64,000 nucleotides of DNA from Paramecium tetraurelia (lineage: Eukaryota > Ciliophora > Oligohymenophorea > Peniculida > Parameciidae). The position numbers and the translations under genes were made by a program. Positions 25,703 through 37,412 of the stretch are shown here, piece by piece (the stretch's first letter is position 1; every line of letters starts with the position of its first letter). Below the pieces are notes generated by a model, which had not been told where the DNA came from, made no database searches, and saw nothing but the letters and a program-made list of their open reading frames with translations. The DNA lies in NCBI RefSeq assembly GCF_000165425.1, contig NW_001799177.1, forward strand, positions 1 to 64,000. The letters run 5' to 3'.

Positions 25703-25756
25703 TAGTAGAGATAAAATAATCATTTATAAGTCATAATTTTCACGAAAACAATGTTC

Positions 25757-26589
25757 TCATTTATCTGTTTTGGGTGACAATTTTAATTTATTCCAATATC
25801 TACCATATTTTGATTTATGCAAATCTGACATCGTTTATCTTAATCTTTCTTTCTACAAATTTTGATACTCCAGTAAACTTAATTCTGCTTAATGTTACTA
25901 TCTTATTTCTTAAAGAGATTCAACTCTAGTTTCTTGGCCAGCATCCATTCTTTATAGCAATTACTTCATAAAATCTTCTCCTTTTTTATCATCCTTTTTA
26001 TATTAAGGGATTAATTTAGCTTTTTCATTGAATTTTTCATACTTAGTAATCATTCTCTCGATCTTTCCTTCCTAAAATAACATGAAATTCACTTTTTTAG
26101 TTAATCCTTCTTCAAATTTATGTCCTAACATTTAAATTATTTTCGTACTTGATTATCTGGATGAGATATTTTCGCTGTAATTTGCATATTTGTTTTTCAT
26201 ATATTACTTTTACTTGAAATCTAACTAAGGCAACACTGCTTAGGATTGAATATCTCTATTTCCGTAGTGATATATTCTTTATCCAACTTTTTACATCTCC
26301 TTTTAAACAAATAAAGGTTGTTTCTAAAATTTGGTTTCAAGAAATTCTATGATTTATTCTGGAGACTTCAATCTATTTTGTATTAATGAAGCATAACTAT
26401 TAAGTTAATCTTGGGCTTTAAGTTCTTTATCAAAAAAATGAGCTAAACTATCTATCAATTCATTATAATTGCTTTACCTTAACTATCTTTGACTAAAGCT
26501 GGTTTTTAGGGTAGCCTGTTTTATTCTCTAAGTTATTCCTAAAGTTCCCTTCCCTTTTATGTCACAGTAATTCTTTAAGATAATGACAT
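25757..26589 (-). CDS. Unknown coiled-coil protein
   Basis: A 268-residue protein starts at ATG 26589 (MSLSQRITVTQKGRELQEQL). One 26-nt GTA...TAG intron shifts the frame back after LPQKPALVKDSQ. The sequence is charged and helical (DSLAHFFDKELKAQDQLNSY, RMITKYEKFNEKAKLIPQ, ETRVESLQEIRQQHQAELSL). No domain is recognised. It faces the dynein-stalk-like gene tail to tail, with 54 bp between stops. Note that a second frame is open through its first exon; see the ORF at 26672-27052. Confidence 0.65.
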
Positions 26590-26671
26590 TATTTATTTTT
26601 ACACTTAATATATTTAACAATACATTATTCGTATTTTGGAAATTTATATAATCAATCTTTATTGAGTAAAT

Positions 26672-27052
26672 TCAGAATTCCATTTTGCAATCACAATTAA
26701 CTTCATTGAGAATGTTAGAAAAACGTAGGAGCATTGAAAATATTCCTTTATAAATTCTTTCCAATTTAATATTCTTACTGGAATAATATATTTAAATTGA
26801 ATTGTTCTTAATTTGAAGAGATTTGTATCGTTTTATTTCACCTATGATAACTAAGAATTTTAGTTCTTCTGTTAAGCACTATTTAAATTAATATGCAAAA
26901 TTACTAGGCAGATTACAATAATAAATTGCTATTAATAAATTTCTCCCTATTAAATAAAAAAGATCTAATTATGGCTCTGGTTTTGAAATAAAAATATTGA
27001 CAATTCTTTTACATTTATTTAAGTCAAAACATTAATATAATTCTTCCATCAT
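26672..27052 (-). CDS. Unknown 126-residue ORF, possibly a truncated gene
   Basis: ATG at 27052 opens a 126-codon frame ending with TGA at 26672-26674. The residues look coding: DLFYLIGRNLLIAIYYCNLP, FKQCLTEELKFLVIIGEI, KLERIYKGIFSMLLRF, NEVNCDCKMEF. After the TGA the same frame stays open for roughly 90 more codons (IYSIKIDYINFQNTNNVLLN) into the first exon of the next gene downstream. It may be a gene cut short by a nonsense mutation, with the neighbour later occupying its 3' end. No family is recognised. Confidence 0.4.
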
Positions 27053-27238
27053 GGAAAATATAAGATTAAAGACATATATTAATTAATAATAATTATAATT
27101 CCAATTCACAAAACCTTTTATATAAAATTCGCGCATTTTACATAAGGTTAATCTGTTTATCTAACTAAGTTTCATGATTATTGATATAATGGGTGTCATA
27201 TTGAAATTGAATTGTATAATTTGATGTTAATTTATATT

Positions 27239-28585
27239 ATGAAATTTGATAAACTTCATTCTCATAATTCAACTCCAAAAACAGTGGAATTCGCCTCGAC
27301 AACCAAATCAACATTCGTGCCTCCACCTCTGGGATTAGATATTGTCACTATGCCTAATAATAAAATTTTTGACCTCTTCCTAAAGGGATCAATTAGTGCT
27401 AAATAAATGTTAAAAATGGATCATAATGATATTGATAATGTTCCAAGAATTGCACCCAGGCGATAATAAACAAGACATAAATCAATTAAAAAAAATTAAG
27501 CAGATCAAATATTTAGTTTAGTTGAAAGATTTTAACAACAAAGAAAATAATCAGTTATAATTGCATAGAATCCAAAACCCTCGCATCCACCTAAATTATA
27601 ACGGAAAGAAACCTTAATGTAATTGACATCCAGCACTAAAGAACTCATTTAACCAATATAGCAATCAAGATTCAGAGCACCAGTTAGAAAATTTTCATAA
27701 AGGAGCACATCTAGTGGTAAGGAAGAATAATTAATAAAACGATGCGAAAAATTAAGTGGGGAACGCTTGAATGTAGAAGAAAAAGAATTATTACTAAAAA
27801 AAGATATAACAGATGAAGATGCATGGAGAATGATGAACGTGTTTCAAAAGAAAAAATGGTTTTTTGATTATGTACACAGAAATCTAGATCAGTAGTCGAA
27901 ATAGCAATAAAGCTAATAAGAAATCAAAGTGCAAGCTCAACCGATTTCGTTATTCTAAAAATTAAGAAACACAGTGCTCAAGCAAACAGAAGTCAAAAGA
28001 AAACCTGAGAAGCAGTGCTAAGAGTACTACAATCACATTTAAAAGTATATTTATAAGTGAGATAGTATCGAAGATTAAATTAAATACCATGTTTTTAATA
28101 GAGATTTGCCTGAACAAATTAGAAATCAGTAAAAACCGAGTGTGAAAATGTATAGATCTGAATCTGAAGTTTCCAAATTGAACATCAGAAATAAGTTCAT
28201 AGAGGCAGCTGATAAATTTAGCATTAATTAATCCAACCCTTAAGTATTAAAGGATTTTTTTGAAAATGGAAGTCAAACTTGTAGATCCTAACCTAGAATC
28301 TCAAAAACTAAATTAACTTCCAGAAAAGTTCAAAGACCTCAATTATCAAGGGAAAACGATATCTCTCATGAAAGCTAAGGAGATTCTTATAAGAGCATCA
28401 CTGAATTCAGACTCAATGAGTTGTATCATGAAAGTAAATTACGATAAAAATAATATAAATCAAAATATGACACTCCTATTATTGATAATGGGGATTAACT
28501 ATAGAGGAAAGTGAAAAATTTAGTTAGATTAGGTAATTTGTAGAATACCATTTTAAATGTAGTTTCATTTAAACTGTAATAATGA
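27239..28585 (+). CDS. Unknown basic, disordered protein
   Basis: About 441 residues with a 21-nt intron near 28045-28065, which removes an in-frame TGA. The start could also be the in-frame ATG at 27224, five codons upstream. The protein is rich in K, R, Q and S, e.g. RRQQTRHKSIKKNQ, QSRFRAPVRKFSQRSTSSGK and SKTKLTSRKVQRPQLS. One conserved-looking segment reads DAWRMMNVFQKKKWFFDYVH. No domain is recognised. The basic, low-complexity composition suggests a microtubule- or nucleic-acid-associated protein, but nothing proves this. The stop is TGA at 28583-28585. Confidence 0.6.
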
Positions 28586-28642
28586 ACTTTTTCTAAATTA
28601 TAATGATGTATATGAAAATGTTATTTAATATATTTGATATAT

Positions 28643-30148
28643 ATGCTTTAAAACAAAATTTATTAACCAAATACGCCTAAGAGAGGAGTCTCTCATTCTG
28701 AATCATTTAAGAAAAAACTACTCAAACTAAATCTGGATTCCTTGAAAACTCATGAAACTGAAACTTAAATGAATAGCGATTTACTGACCACTAGTAGAGC
28801 CCATCATAACAAATCTATTAGTTCAACGTAATTTTAAAGAAGAAACAGCAAATACCCAGCAATATTGTAACAGTTATAACAGCAGTACTCAACAGCTTTC
28901 AAAAATAAAGAACTTGATAAGGCAATCGATGCAGTTGTAGATGTTATGATTTTACACGTTGTAAGAGACAACATTTTAGGATTACTTAATGCCTACATAC
29001 TAGTGGCTGAAACCTATTTAAAATTTACATATTATTCATCAGCCATCTAAACCTATACATAATTAGTAATTACAATGATTATTTTAGCTGCATTTATGTG
29101 ACATATGTAATGATGTTGAAGAAGTCTAGAAATCATTTAGGTTAAAAGTGTTGCTTAAACTAAGTAATATAGCGCATAATTTAAAAATGCATGAGACTGC
29201 TGTCAAAATATTGAAGAAATTACTGCAATATTCTTGGCATTTTAAAGATAAGTATTTAGAGGTTGTATGCTTTGACAAACTTGGGTAAGAAGCCTATCTA
29301 CAAGCAAATTTAGAGAAAGCTTAGTTTTATCATTGCAGAGCTATTTGGGGGAGATCAGAGCCTGAAAATTCTAATCATTATCAGATATCTACTTAAAATA
29401 TTGGATAATATTTAAAAAAACTTCCTAAAGGAATCCAACATATTGATCAGAATTTAGTAAGCAAAGCTACTTTCCTGCCATTCACATTTATAAGTTAAAC
29501 ACAGAATTAATAAACTATTAATAATGCTCTTTAATATTATTGCGGAATTGAAATTACTAATTACTATTTAAAAAATATGAATGTTATTAAATAGCCACAT
29601 AGATTTTTATCTCATGTTACTCCAGAAGCAAGTTTTTAAAAATTATTCATTACTTCCTAATTTGAATTTGAAATTTCTACTCCCAGATAAGCTAAGTAGG
29701 ATTCTCATTCGAACGATCTATTAAGAATCAATCCTTAAGATTTGTTTATTTCAGTCCTTCAAAATTCAAATGACAGGGAAGAGGTCTTATATATGAACAA
29801 AGTCAAGTAATAGAATAAAATGGGAGGATTTGTATGATATTATTGATATTTTAGATTCCTCCCACATCTTATCGAATTTAAAGAAAGGATTAGCCTAAGA
29901 TTGATAAAAAGCTATTGAAATAGCCTTTAATTAAGATGATAAATGAAAGATTAACCAGTCAACAAAATTTTACAGAAATAATTGAAGAAAGATATCGTGC
30001 TGCTCGGATGAATCATAGTAGAGTTCCACTTAAGGATCAAGTGAGGATTTCTCATTTAAGTCCAAATAGAGATTTACTAAACTATGGAGAATGTTTATAG
30101 GCCACGGCTGATCCAGATTAAATGTTTATTACTAATATACTCTTTTGA
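28643..30148 (+). CDS. Helical-repeat (TPR-like) protein
   Basis: A 486-residue protein with two introns of 22 and 23 nt (near 29070-29091 and 29836-29858). After a basic N-terminus (NTPKRGVSHSESFKKK) comes a run of paired helices resembling TPRs: AYILVAETYLKFTYYSSAIQ, LLKLSNIAHNLKMHETAVKI, FDKLGQEAYLQANLEKAQFY. The C-terminal third is low in order, with a helix ERLTSQQNFTEIIEERYRAA. It lies 57 bp after the gene upstream on the same strand. The role is unknown, perhaps a scaffold. Confidence 0.6.
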
Positions 30149-30251
30149 TATGAGGTCTGATTTTTTAATTTTTCAATACTTTTAACTAATAATAATAATT
30201 AAATTAATTTAAATTGAACTTCATATCTTTATATAAACTTAAATATTTTAA

Positions 30252-31872
30252 TCAGCGACTATTTAGATACCATTTTTTCTAATTTGATAGAAATGCATTA
30301 TTATTAACCAACTCATGGAGAAATTGCAAACGTAATTCGGATATCTGTTTAGGTCCTACCTCGAAATTAATCTCAGTAACGCTAATATCAGTATGTTTAA
30401 TCAACTGCATTGAATTGAATAAAGTATAAATTGAACAATCATATGCATTTCTTTATTGAGGCACTTTTACTACCTTTTATTTAGGTTCCAATTCTAAGAA
30501 GTTTGCAGATTATTCAATAAAACAAGATTAGTTCCTCAATTGACGTTACTTTTCTCTGAATAATGAATATATTTTGCTTATTTATCGGCCTACAATTTCA
30601 TCACTCCAAGTAGAATTCATTGAATTTAAAATATAAATGGTATCTTCTTCGATACAAATGCAAATAAAATGACATCTATCAACATTTATCAAAATTACTA
30701 ATCTCAAACTTTTATTTTCTTAACAATTTATAGGATTAAAAAATTGATTAGCATACTCCAAATTAATTTAGTCAACTTGAGTGATCTAGCTGGAAAATAT
30801 ATCTTAAGCTTATCTTGTATCCATGAGAACAATTTAGTATTTTGCTTCCCTATGATTAATTAGTTATTATTGTGGATAATATTGTCTAATAAAATAATCA
30901 ACTAAAATCTGGTTTAACCATCCACCATCAAATAGAGCCTTAGCAAAGTTAGGAGTAATATGAAATTCATCTGAAACTACAATTGGTTTAATATTTCTAA
31001 AATCGGATCCGTCTCCAGGACAGGACTGAACCTTCTACTTCTAAATATCAAATTCAGAATATGTAAATTTAGCACTTGGAATTGTGTAAAAAAATTAATC
31101 ACATTCAAATAGCATTTATCTTTCCTAATTACTTAGTTTACCTTATCCTCTAGGGATTAGATATACAGGATCTATGAAACCAAGAAATTTGTCCCAAATT
31201 TTACTATCATTTGGTCTTTTTGCGATAAATGATTACTCTTATTGCATTTTTCCTGTAAATTTCAACATACTCTGATTAATCACATCGGAACATTAATTCC
31301 AGAAATTTTGAATTAAGTATTCATTTTCATTATAATAACAATGAGAAGAATTTTTGAGTAACATGGTATTTTGAGAATTAGTAATTGAGCGAATTCTAAA
31401 TATTTGATATTAAATACATGTTATGGTTGGGAAGCAACAATAATGTAGAATATTCAGTTGATCCAATTTTATGAATTACCTTATGAATAGGTTTTTAAGT
31501 AAACCACATTTTTTTAAAAGCAGCAATCCACTTTTCTAATTAATCCCAATCCTTCTCTTCAAATGTAATTCGTTTAGATTAATAGTATATTCCAAATAGA
31601 TATCTCATAAACTCAATTACTTTTTTTTCTGTGAGCTCTCTTTATTTGTTTTACAAAAAACACGTATTCATTATTTAAATGGAATGATTTGTATCTTTTT
31701 TGATTAATACTTATGAAAGTTCAATTTTATGATAAAAATCATAATACAATATTAGTGTTCGAAGTAATTACGCAAATTAGTTATTTCCTACCTAAGTATT
31801 AAGTAGTAGCTATAAACATTCTTTGTGCTCTATATTTTTGATTTATTGAGTGAAGAGCTAATATGCATCCAT
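30252..31872 (-). CDS. Ulp1/SENP-type SUMO protease (C48)
   Basis: A 532-residue protein with one 22-nt intron at 31396-31417. The C-terminal half carries the Ulp1 cysteine-protease signature: WLNQILVDYFI (cf. WLND-x-IINFY in Ulp1), DRCHFICICI with the presumed catalytic His, and KVPQQRNAYDCSIYTL with the oxyanion Gln and nucleophile Cys. The third catalytic residue, normally Asp in Y-x-DS, appears to be Asn here (IYILNSMNST). Such enzymes remove or process SUMO or related modifiers. The N-terminal ~200 residues are helical and unassigned. It is divergently arranged with the gene at 31951 (78 bp apart). Confidence 0.75.
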
Positions 31873-31950
31873 CTAATAGAGTATTTCTATTATGTAATAA
31901 ATATTAAATTTCAATTATATAATTACATGAAAGGATTTTTGTAAAAATTA

Positions 31951-32464
31951 ATGGGTTAACTCAAATAGGAACCCAACCTAACCCAAGCTGGGTAATTCTT
32001 CAAAAAGGTTAGTGGGACTAGCACTCACTAGTAGAATGCGAGTAATCCTCACATTGTAGATAAAATTGAACAATTGAATAGAATAATAATTTAAGGGAAA
32101 TAAAGAGACTTCCTGATGTTTAGGATTAGATAAGTAATTACAGAGGCATAATTGGGGCATAACATATCTCCAAAGCTTTAAGATGCTTGCGAAGTAGTCC
32201 ATTATGCATTATTAAACAATATTCCAGTTTTAATATCAAAGGTGAAATTAGTGCATCCAGAATTTGACTTGTCAGATTAAGTTAGTTTATCAATTTATGA
32301 GATAGAAAATAGTAGATGAAAGAGAATTTGAAAAGTAAAAAGTGGAGGCGAATCCAGAGTTAAAGTCAGAAATTGAAGTAGATACCTTTGCCAATAAAGA
32401 TTAGACTGAATATTATGACAATTCAAAGCATAAATGGAAACAATAATAAAATAAGAAGAGATGA
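31951..32464 (+). CDS. Small conserved-looking unknown protein
   Basis: A 162-residue protein with a 25-nt intron at 32281-32305. ATG at 31951 gives MGQLKQEPNLTQAGQFF. A later in-frame ATG at 32116 is less likely because the codons before it (EPNLTQAGQFFKKVSG) look coding. The central part reads ISPKLQDACEVVHYALLNNI and KVKLVHPEFDLSD, followed by an acidic/basic tail ending KHKWKQQQNKKR. No family is recognised. The exon around 31960-32070 is richer in G+C than its surroundings. The stop is TGA at 32462-32464. Confidence 0.55.
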
Positions 32465-33085
32465 ATTTGAAATTGAAATTGAATGTTTTAGAATATTTGT
32501 AATATAATTATTGAAATATTTGCATTTATTTAATAGTAGAGTATGCAGAACTTCATCATCTCTATCACAAGTTTTATAATAACATGATGAATAGAATATT
32601 GAAGTATGTTTAGAATGAAAAATATAAAAAATACTTTTGGATAATTACATAATCGTAATAGATTGAAAGTTAGTGGAAATAAAGTAACAAAATAAATAGT
32701 TTTAAGAAACATTAAGAATCACTGTAATTTTTATGTGAGAATATACACTTATATAATCAAGTTAGATGAAATATTTAGGATACAATATCAATTATTTTCA
32801 TTTACACTAGGATAAGAGAGTAGAAATTAAGTTCTGAATCAATACTTATTTTTTCAATATACAACAGACTTTCTTAATATGGCTATGGATATTATAAAAT
32901 ATAGAACAAATATCAAAGATATCATATAATGCTTAGAATATTCATATTGCTCTAACAAATAGTGTTAATAGAGCATTAGATATCTGATTTATTTCGCACT
33001 TTTGGATTGAATATAATTAAGTCTTTCTATAATTTATATTCAGAAATACACATTAAATATTTAATATATTTATATAAATATACAT
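32465..33085. other. Spacer with one unassigned ORF fragment
   Basis: A plus-strand frame from ~32515 to TGA near 32769 encodes VEYAELHHLYHKFYNNMMNR and more lysine/glutamine-rich sequence. It has no good start and no resolvable intron. It may be a relic. The rest of the stretch is AT-rich and shows nothing. Confidence 0.3.
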
Positions 33086-34302
33086 ATGAATTAATTGAAA
33101 GACACAATATAGGAATATATGAATAGAAATGTTAAGCCAATTTTTGATTAACTATTAGCTTAATTACTGCTTGCTAGACCTGATGATATTGTGAGTTGGT
33201 GTATTAATTGGCTTTAACAATTATGTAAGGAATATATGATTATAAGAATCGACAAACTCTAAAGCAAAACACTCGGAAGCATAGCATTATCAAAGTGAAG
33301 AAGAAGAAGATGAAGAGGATGAGGTTTTACCTATTTAAAAAGAAACAAAAAAAACAAATAGAACAGGAGTTTCAGCTGAAGTCTATGGGTAATTTAACAA
33401 AAAAGAGGATTTCAAACCAAGAGTCATTGAAAAAAATAAAGATTAAATTGACAGAATTAGGAAAAAGATTTTAAATTCATTCCTATTTTAAGCATTAGAT
33501 GAATAAAATCTACATACCGTTATTGATGCAATGGAAGAGAAAAAATTTTAGTAATTATTTTTATTTTTCACAATATTTTAGACCTGGAGATTATGTCATT
33601 CGTCAAGGAGATGATGGAAATGAATTGTATGTGATTGACGAAGGTGAATTAGAATGTACCAAGAAATTCCCCAATCAACCTCAAGAAAAGTTCTTAAAAA
33701 AGTATTTGCCTGGAGAATCCTTTGGTGAACTTGCTTTATTGTATAATGTACCTCGTGCTGCAACTATTAAAGCAATTTAACCTGTAATAGCTTTTGCTTT
33801 AGATAGAGCAACTTTTAACAATATTGTGAAAGATGCAGCTATCAGAAAGAGAGAATAGATGGAATAGATCTTAAACAAAATTGAACTCTTGTAGTCAATG
33901 GACACTTATGAGAGATTATAGTTCTGTGATGTTTTGAGAGAAGTCAAATATCTAAGAGGAGATAAAGTTATTAAATAGGTTTTAATAATATTTTAATTTC
34001 TTAGGGAGAATAAGGAGATACAATTTACTTAATTGCTGAAGGAGAATTGGAAGCATACAAAGATGGTTAGCAAGAAAAGGTTTACGCCTACAAATCAGGT
34101 GATTATTTTGGAGAATTAGCATTATTAAAAAACACACCTAGATAAGCAACCATTATAGCAATAGTAATTATTTAGTTATACATTTTTATAGTCAGATTGT
34201 ACTTTATACTATTGTGATTTTAAATCATTTACAAGAATGATGGGTCCATTGGAGTAAATTCTAAAAAGAAATGTTGAAAGATACGAGCATTTTCTTAAAT
34301 GA
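33086..34302 (+). CDS. cAMP-dependent protein kinase regulatory subunit
   Basis: A 369-residue protein after removing introns at 33225-33246, 33551-33581, 33979-34004 and 34164-34191. The N-terminus resembles the RII-alpha dimerisation/docking domain (PIFDQLLAQLLLARPDDIV). An acidic linker leads to the inhibitor site RTGVSAEVYG, which matches the R-x-G-x-S-A-E-x-Y pattern of PKA-R. Two cyclic-nucleotide-binding domains follow. CNB-A has PGDYVIRQGDDGNELY and PGESFGELALLYNVPRAATI; CNB-B has GEQGDTIYLIAEGELEAY and SGDYFGELALLKNTPRQATI. Both keep the Glu and Arg of the phosphate-binding cassette. It holds the catalytic subunit inactive until cAMP binds; in ciliates PKA regulates ciliary beating. 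The Ser in the inhibitor site makes it type II-like (phosphorylatable). Confidence 0.95.
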
Positions 34303-34602
34303 ATGTTATATTTATCAAAAAAAAGTTGCAATATATTCATAATTATTCAATGTTGATCTTCAATAATATTAAATCTAAAAAACATATCTAGAATATAAAG
34401 TGAATTAATTAGCAATGAAATTAATATAGATTTTAATTTTCAAATTGAAAAGCAGAATGTAAAATGATTCAAAAAAAATCCCCTTAACTGTTTCAATAAT
34501 ATAAAAGCATATACCTAGCTAAATTAATAATGTATATTATACTCCCATTATCCTCAACAATTGAAAGATGAATAATATACATGATATTATATAATATTTA
34601 TT

Positions 34603-35460
34603 TCATCTATACACTTTAATGTATCTTATTTTATTTTCTTCAACAATTCTGCTCTCTTTCTTAATTCTTACTTCTTCAACTCTAATTCAAAAGGTCTCTT
34701 TTAATCTATGACGAATTCTGTCTAAGGATATTGATTAACTCTTTATTTACCATATCTGTAACTAATGGACCTTTTTTTACTGCTAGGCCTTGCGATTTAC
34801 TATCGGTTATTATTAGACTTGACTTGATAAAATTTCTTCCTCTTGAAACGATATTAGAATTTACACGTTATCTTAAATGTGATATTAATTTTATCCTATA
34901 GCTTGAATAAATTCTTCCTCTTGTTAAATTTTAATTTTAGTCTTTTCAACAGCAATAGACATCGCATAAGCATACTCAAGTTCTCCTTGTATTCTTTGAT
35001 TTCCATTTCAGGATTTTCTCCACCCTTCTGTAAGATATATCTTTATGTCTATTTTGTATAATTCTTCTAAAGCTTCATCTTTCAATTCCTTGTTTATTTT
35101 TAACATCAACCTTTACTAAGAAATTCTCAACAATCAACAATTACTCAAACTACTTTTTATGATTTTTATTTTTTAATCCTATTTCGAAGCATTTCCCAAT
35201 TATTCTTCATTCTCAACACCTATATCAGTCAATAATTATTCAATCATAGCCTTAATCATACTTTTGAATTTCTAGTTATGATGTAGTTCTCACCTGATAA
35301 TCAGGAATAATTGATAACTTTTATAAAACCAATTCAGAAATGCTATTTTTTTAATAAGAATTAAAATAGAAGCATCTTAAAGATGAACTATAACTCTTCC
35401 AAAAGGAAATACCTGATATTATTGTACAATAATCTTGATAAGAATACAAATCTGATTATA
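34603..35460 (-). pseudogene. Unresolved or decaying coiled-coil gene
   Basis: Coding-like pieces occur in order but in different frames: SISELVLQKLSIIPDYQ, MIKAMIEQLLTDIGVENEEQ, INKELKDEALEELYKIDIKI, GELEYAYAMSIAVEKTKIKI, GRNFIKSSLIITDSK, GPLVTDMVNKELINILRQ and RVEEVRIKKESRIVEENK. Some joints can be made with 22-23 nt introns. Others need a one-base shift, and one frame crosses a TGA after YLTEGWRKS. The alternating E-x-x-x-A-x-A-x-S pattern is reminiscent of a ubiquitin-interacting motif, but this is weak. It is either an intron-rich gene I cannot resolve or a recent pseudogene. No family is assigned. Confidence 0.4.
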
Positions 35461-35831
35461 ATCTAAAAATTAAAAAATATCTTATATTAACTTTTGTTAA
35501 GTAAATTATATCAAAATTAAATTATTAGATATTTGTCATAAAAGGATTGCTTACTAATTTATTATCACTTGTTAAGTCTCTTTTAGATTTCTTAAGCTTA
35601 ATTATTTAGATAGATTTTTTTCAATTCTTATGCATCAATTAATATATTAGTATAATTATTTCATTAAATGTTGTAAATTATTCTATTAGATATTGCAAAT
35701 CAACTCCTTTGATTTTTATATATTCATAATTGTATTGTATTTAGTCAATTCAAGCAGATAAATTAGTTATTTATAATATATATATTTTCTCAGACAATAA
35801 ATTCATATAATTAAATAAAAGATATTAAATT

Positions 35832-36183
35832 ATGGGTGTTAGAGTGACATATAGAAGAAGAACATCATACAACACAAGATCCAATAAAATTAGAAAGGTC
35901 AAGACACCAGGTACATTGATATGTGTATCATTTAGGTGGTAATGTTGTTGTCCAATATCCCAATAAAAAGACAAGTGCCTCTACCTGTGCTGACTCAAAT
36001 TTGAATGTTGTTCTTAATGGACTCAAAAGAATCAGACCAACCAAGCTTAAGCAACTTGCAAGAAGATAAAGAACAGTTTCACGACCATATGGTGGTGTTT
36101 TAAGTGCTGGTGCTTTAAAAAACAGAATAATTAGAGCATTTTTGGTTGAGGAAGTCAAAATTGTCAAACAAATCAAAAAATGA
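35832..36183 (+). CDS. RPL34: 60S ribosomal protein eL34
   Basis: A 108-residue protein with one 25-nt intron interrupting the codon after KTPG (near 35909-35933). The sequence [39 protein letters not shown] and [20 protein letters not shown] is typical of eukaryotic eL34 in length and motif order. It is a structural component of the large ribosomal subunit. The start is the first ATG and the stop is TGA at 36181-36183. It has its own short upstream spacer. Confidence 0.95.
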
Positions 36184-36320
36184 TACATATAGTTCTATGT
36201 TTTAGTACATTAAATACACAAATACATGATCTTAGAGACATCTGTTCAGTTTTCTTTATTTGAAATAAAAAATTCATAATTTATTAGAAATAATAGTGAA
36301 GTAGGTAAAATATTAAGTAA

Positions 36321-36987
36321 TCATTAAAATCTATCGGTCTAAGATTTCTCTAAGAAGCTTAGACGATTTTCCTTCCTTTATTGTTAACATTGTTATTCAA
36401 TTCTTTGTTTGAATACTTTTTCATTTTTCTTTCTTAACCATTCTTCTTGTTTTGAATGGAAATCTTGAGATCTCTATCTCGTTATTTTTTACTCATTTTT
36501 TTAAATTTTAATTTCTTTGATTGGCTGTTGCGATATCTTCCTCTATCATATTTGATTGAATATTTTACAGCCAATTTGGTAAAGTTAATATACTCAACAT
36601 TTTCTATTTCTTTATTTTGCTTAACGTTTTCCATTTATTCCAAAGGTTATCTTATTATTTCAGGTTCCTTGTTGGATTTTAGGATTTATTTCTGTTCCTA
36701 TTCTTGAGGTATGGGTTTTGGGGAATTCTAACGAACTTTAAAATTTGGAGTTAAAGCTTTGGTTAGACTTTCTACGATCTCTTTTGAAATCCTCTGAAGC
36801 CCAATCATGGTGTCCTTATGAGAATGCTGACTATCTTGAATGTTAAAGAAAGTTTTACTTCTTGGACTATGTATATTGGATTTATGTTCTTTGAACTTCG
36901 CATTTCCAGATAATACTACATAGAATATTAAAAAATACTTCTTTTGGTTCTGTGTTCTGAGAAAGCATAAACTTGTTTCCAATTCAT
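36321..36987 (-). CDS. Unknown basic coiled-coil protein
   Basis: 205 residues with introns of 23 nt (after HRTKR) and 26 nt (after FTKLA). The start ATG at 36987 gives MNWKQVYAFSEHRTKR. An alternative ATG at 37069 overlaps the stop of the upstream gene and yields an implausible, very hydrophobic N-terminus, so it was rejected. The C-terminus is a basic helix (EEWLRKKNEKVFKQRIEQQC, RKENRLSFLEKSQTD). No domain is recognised. It lies 78 bp downstream of the zinc-finger gene on the same strand. Confidence 0.6.
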
Positions 36988-37065
36988 TTATAGAAAGAGT
37001 TTTATTAATAAGTATTAGATATAAATTATTAATAAAAGAAAAAAGCCCTTTGCTTTCTTCTATTT

Positions 37066-37412
37066 TCATTAATTGATTGTGGCTTTCTCGTCTTTTTGAT
37101 TATCTTCCCTCTTATCTTCATCGATAAAGACTTGATGCTTGCTTTCTTCTTCGAACTTAAAATTTTTCTCTCTAGGCCTTCCCCTACTTCCATAATGCTT
37201 ATCACTTGGTATCTGAGTCCCTGCAGGAGGCTGCCCTTCATGCTTGATCCTTTTTAGAGATATGAATAGGATTACTTCAAATGAGTGTACAATGCAGGAT
37301 AACTGTAGTAACCACGCCCACAACCGCATTTATAAGGACGAGGAGTTTCATCATGCTTAGTGCATCTTCTAATTCTTTTCTTTGCACTTGGATGGTCTTG
37401 TTACTCAGACAT
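37066..37412 (-). CDS. Single C2H2 zinc-finger protein with AT-hook-like motif
   Basis: 106 residues with one 26-nt intron splitting the finger's last helix. The finger reads YKCGCGRGYYSYPALYTH and continues LKIKH, giving C-x-C-x12-H-x4-H. The unusually short C-x-C spacing is directly visible. GSRGRPREK further on resembles an AT-hook, so DNA binding is plausible. The tail is acidic/basic and probably disordered. The start ATG at 37412 is the only one ahead of the finger. It could be a transcription or chromatin factor, but only the finger supports this. Confidence 0.65.

Noticed and set aside
31960-31985. Telomere-like CCCAACC/ACCCAA run
   Set aside because: Only two or three imperfect units occur, inside a coding exon.
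31960-32070. GC-richer patch with short hairpin-like repeats, a possible ncRNA gene
   Set aside because: It is in frame with the downstream gene and codes for its N-terminus when ATG at 31951 is used.
36985-37069. ATG at 37069 as start of the gene ending at 36321
   Set aside because: It overlaps the zinc-finger gene stop. The ATG at 36987 with a 23-nt intron gives a better protein.
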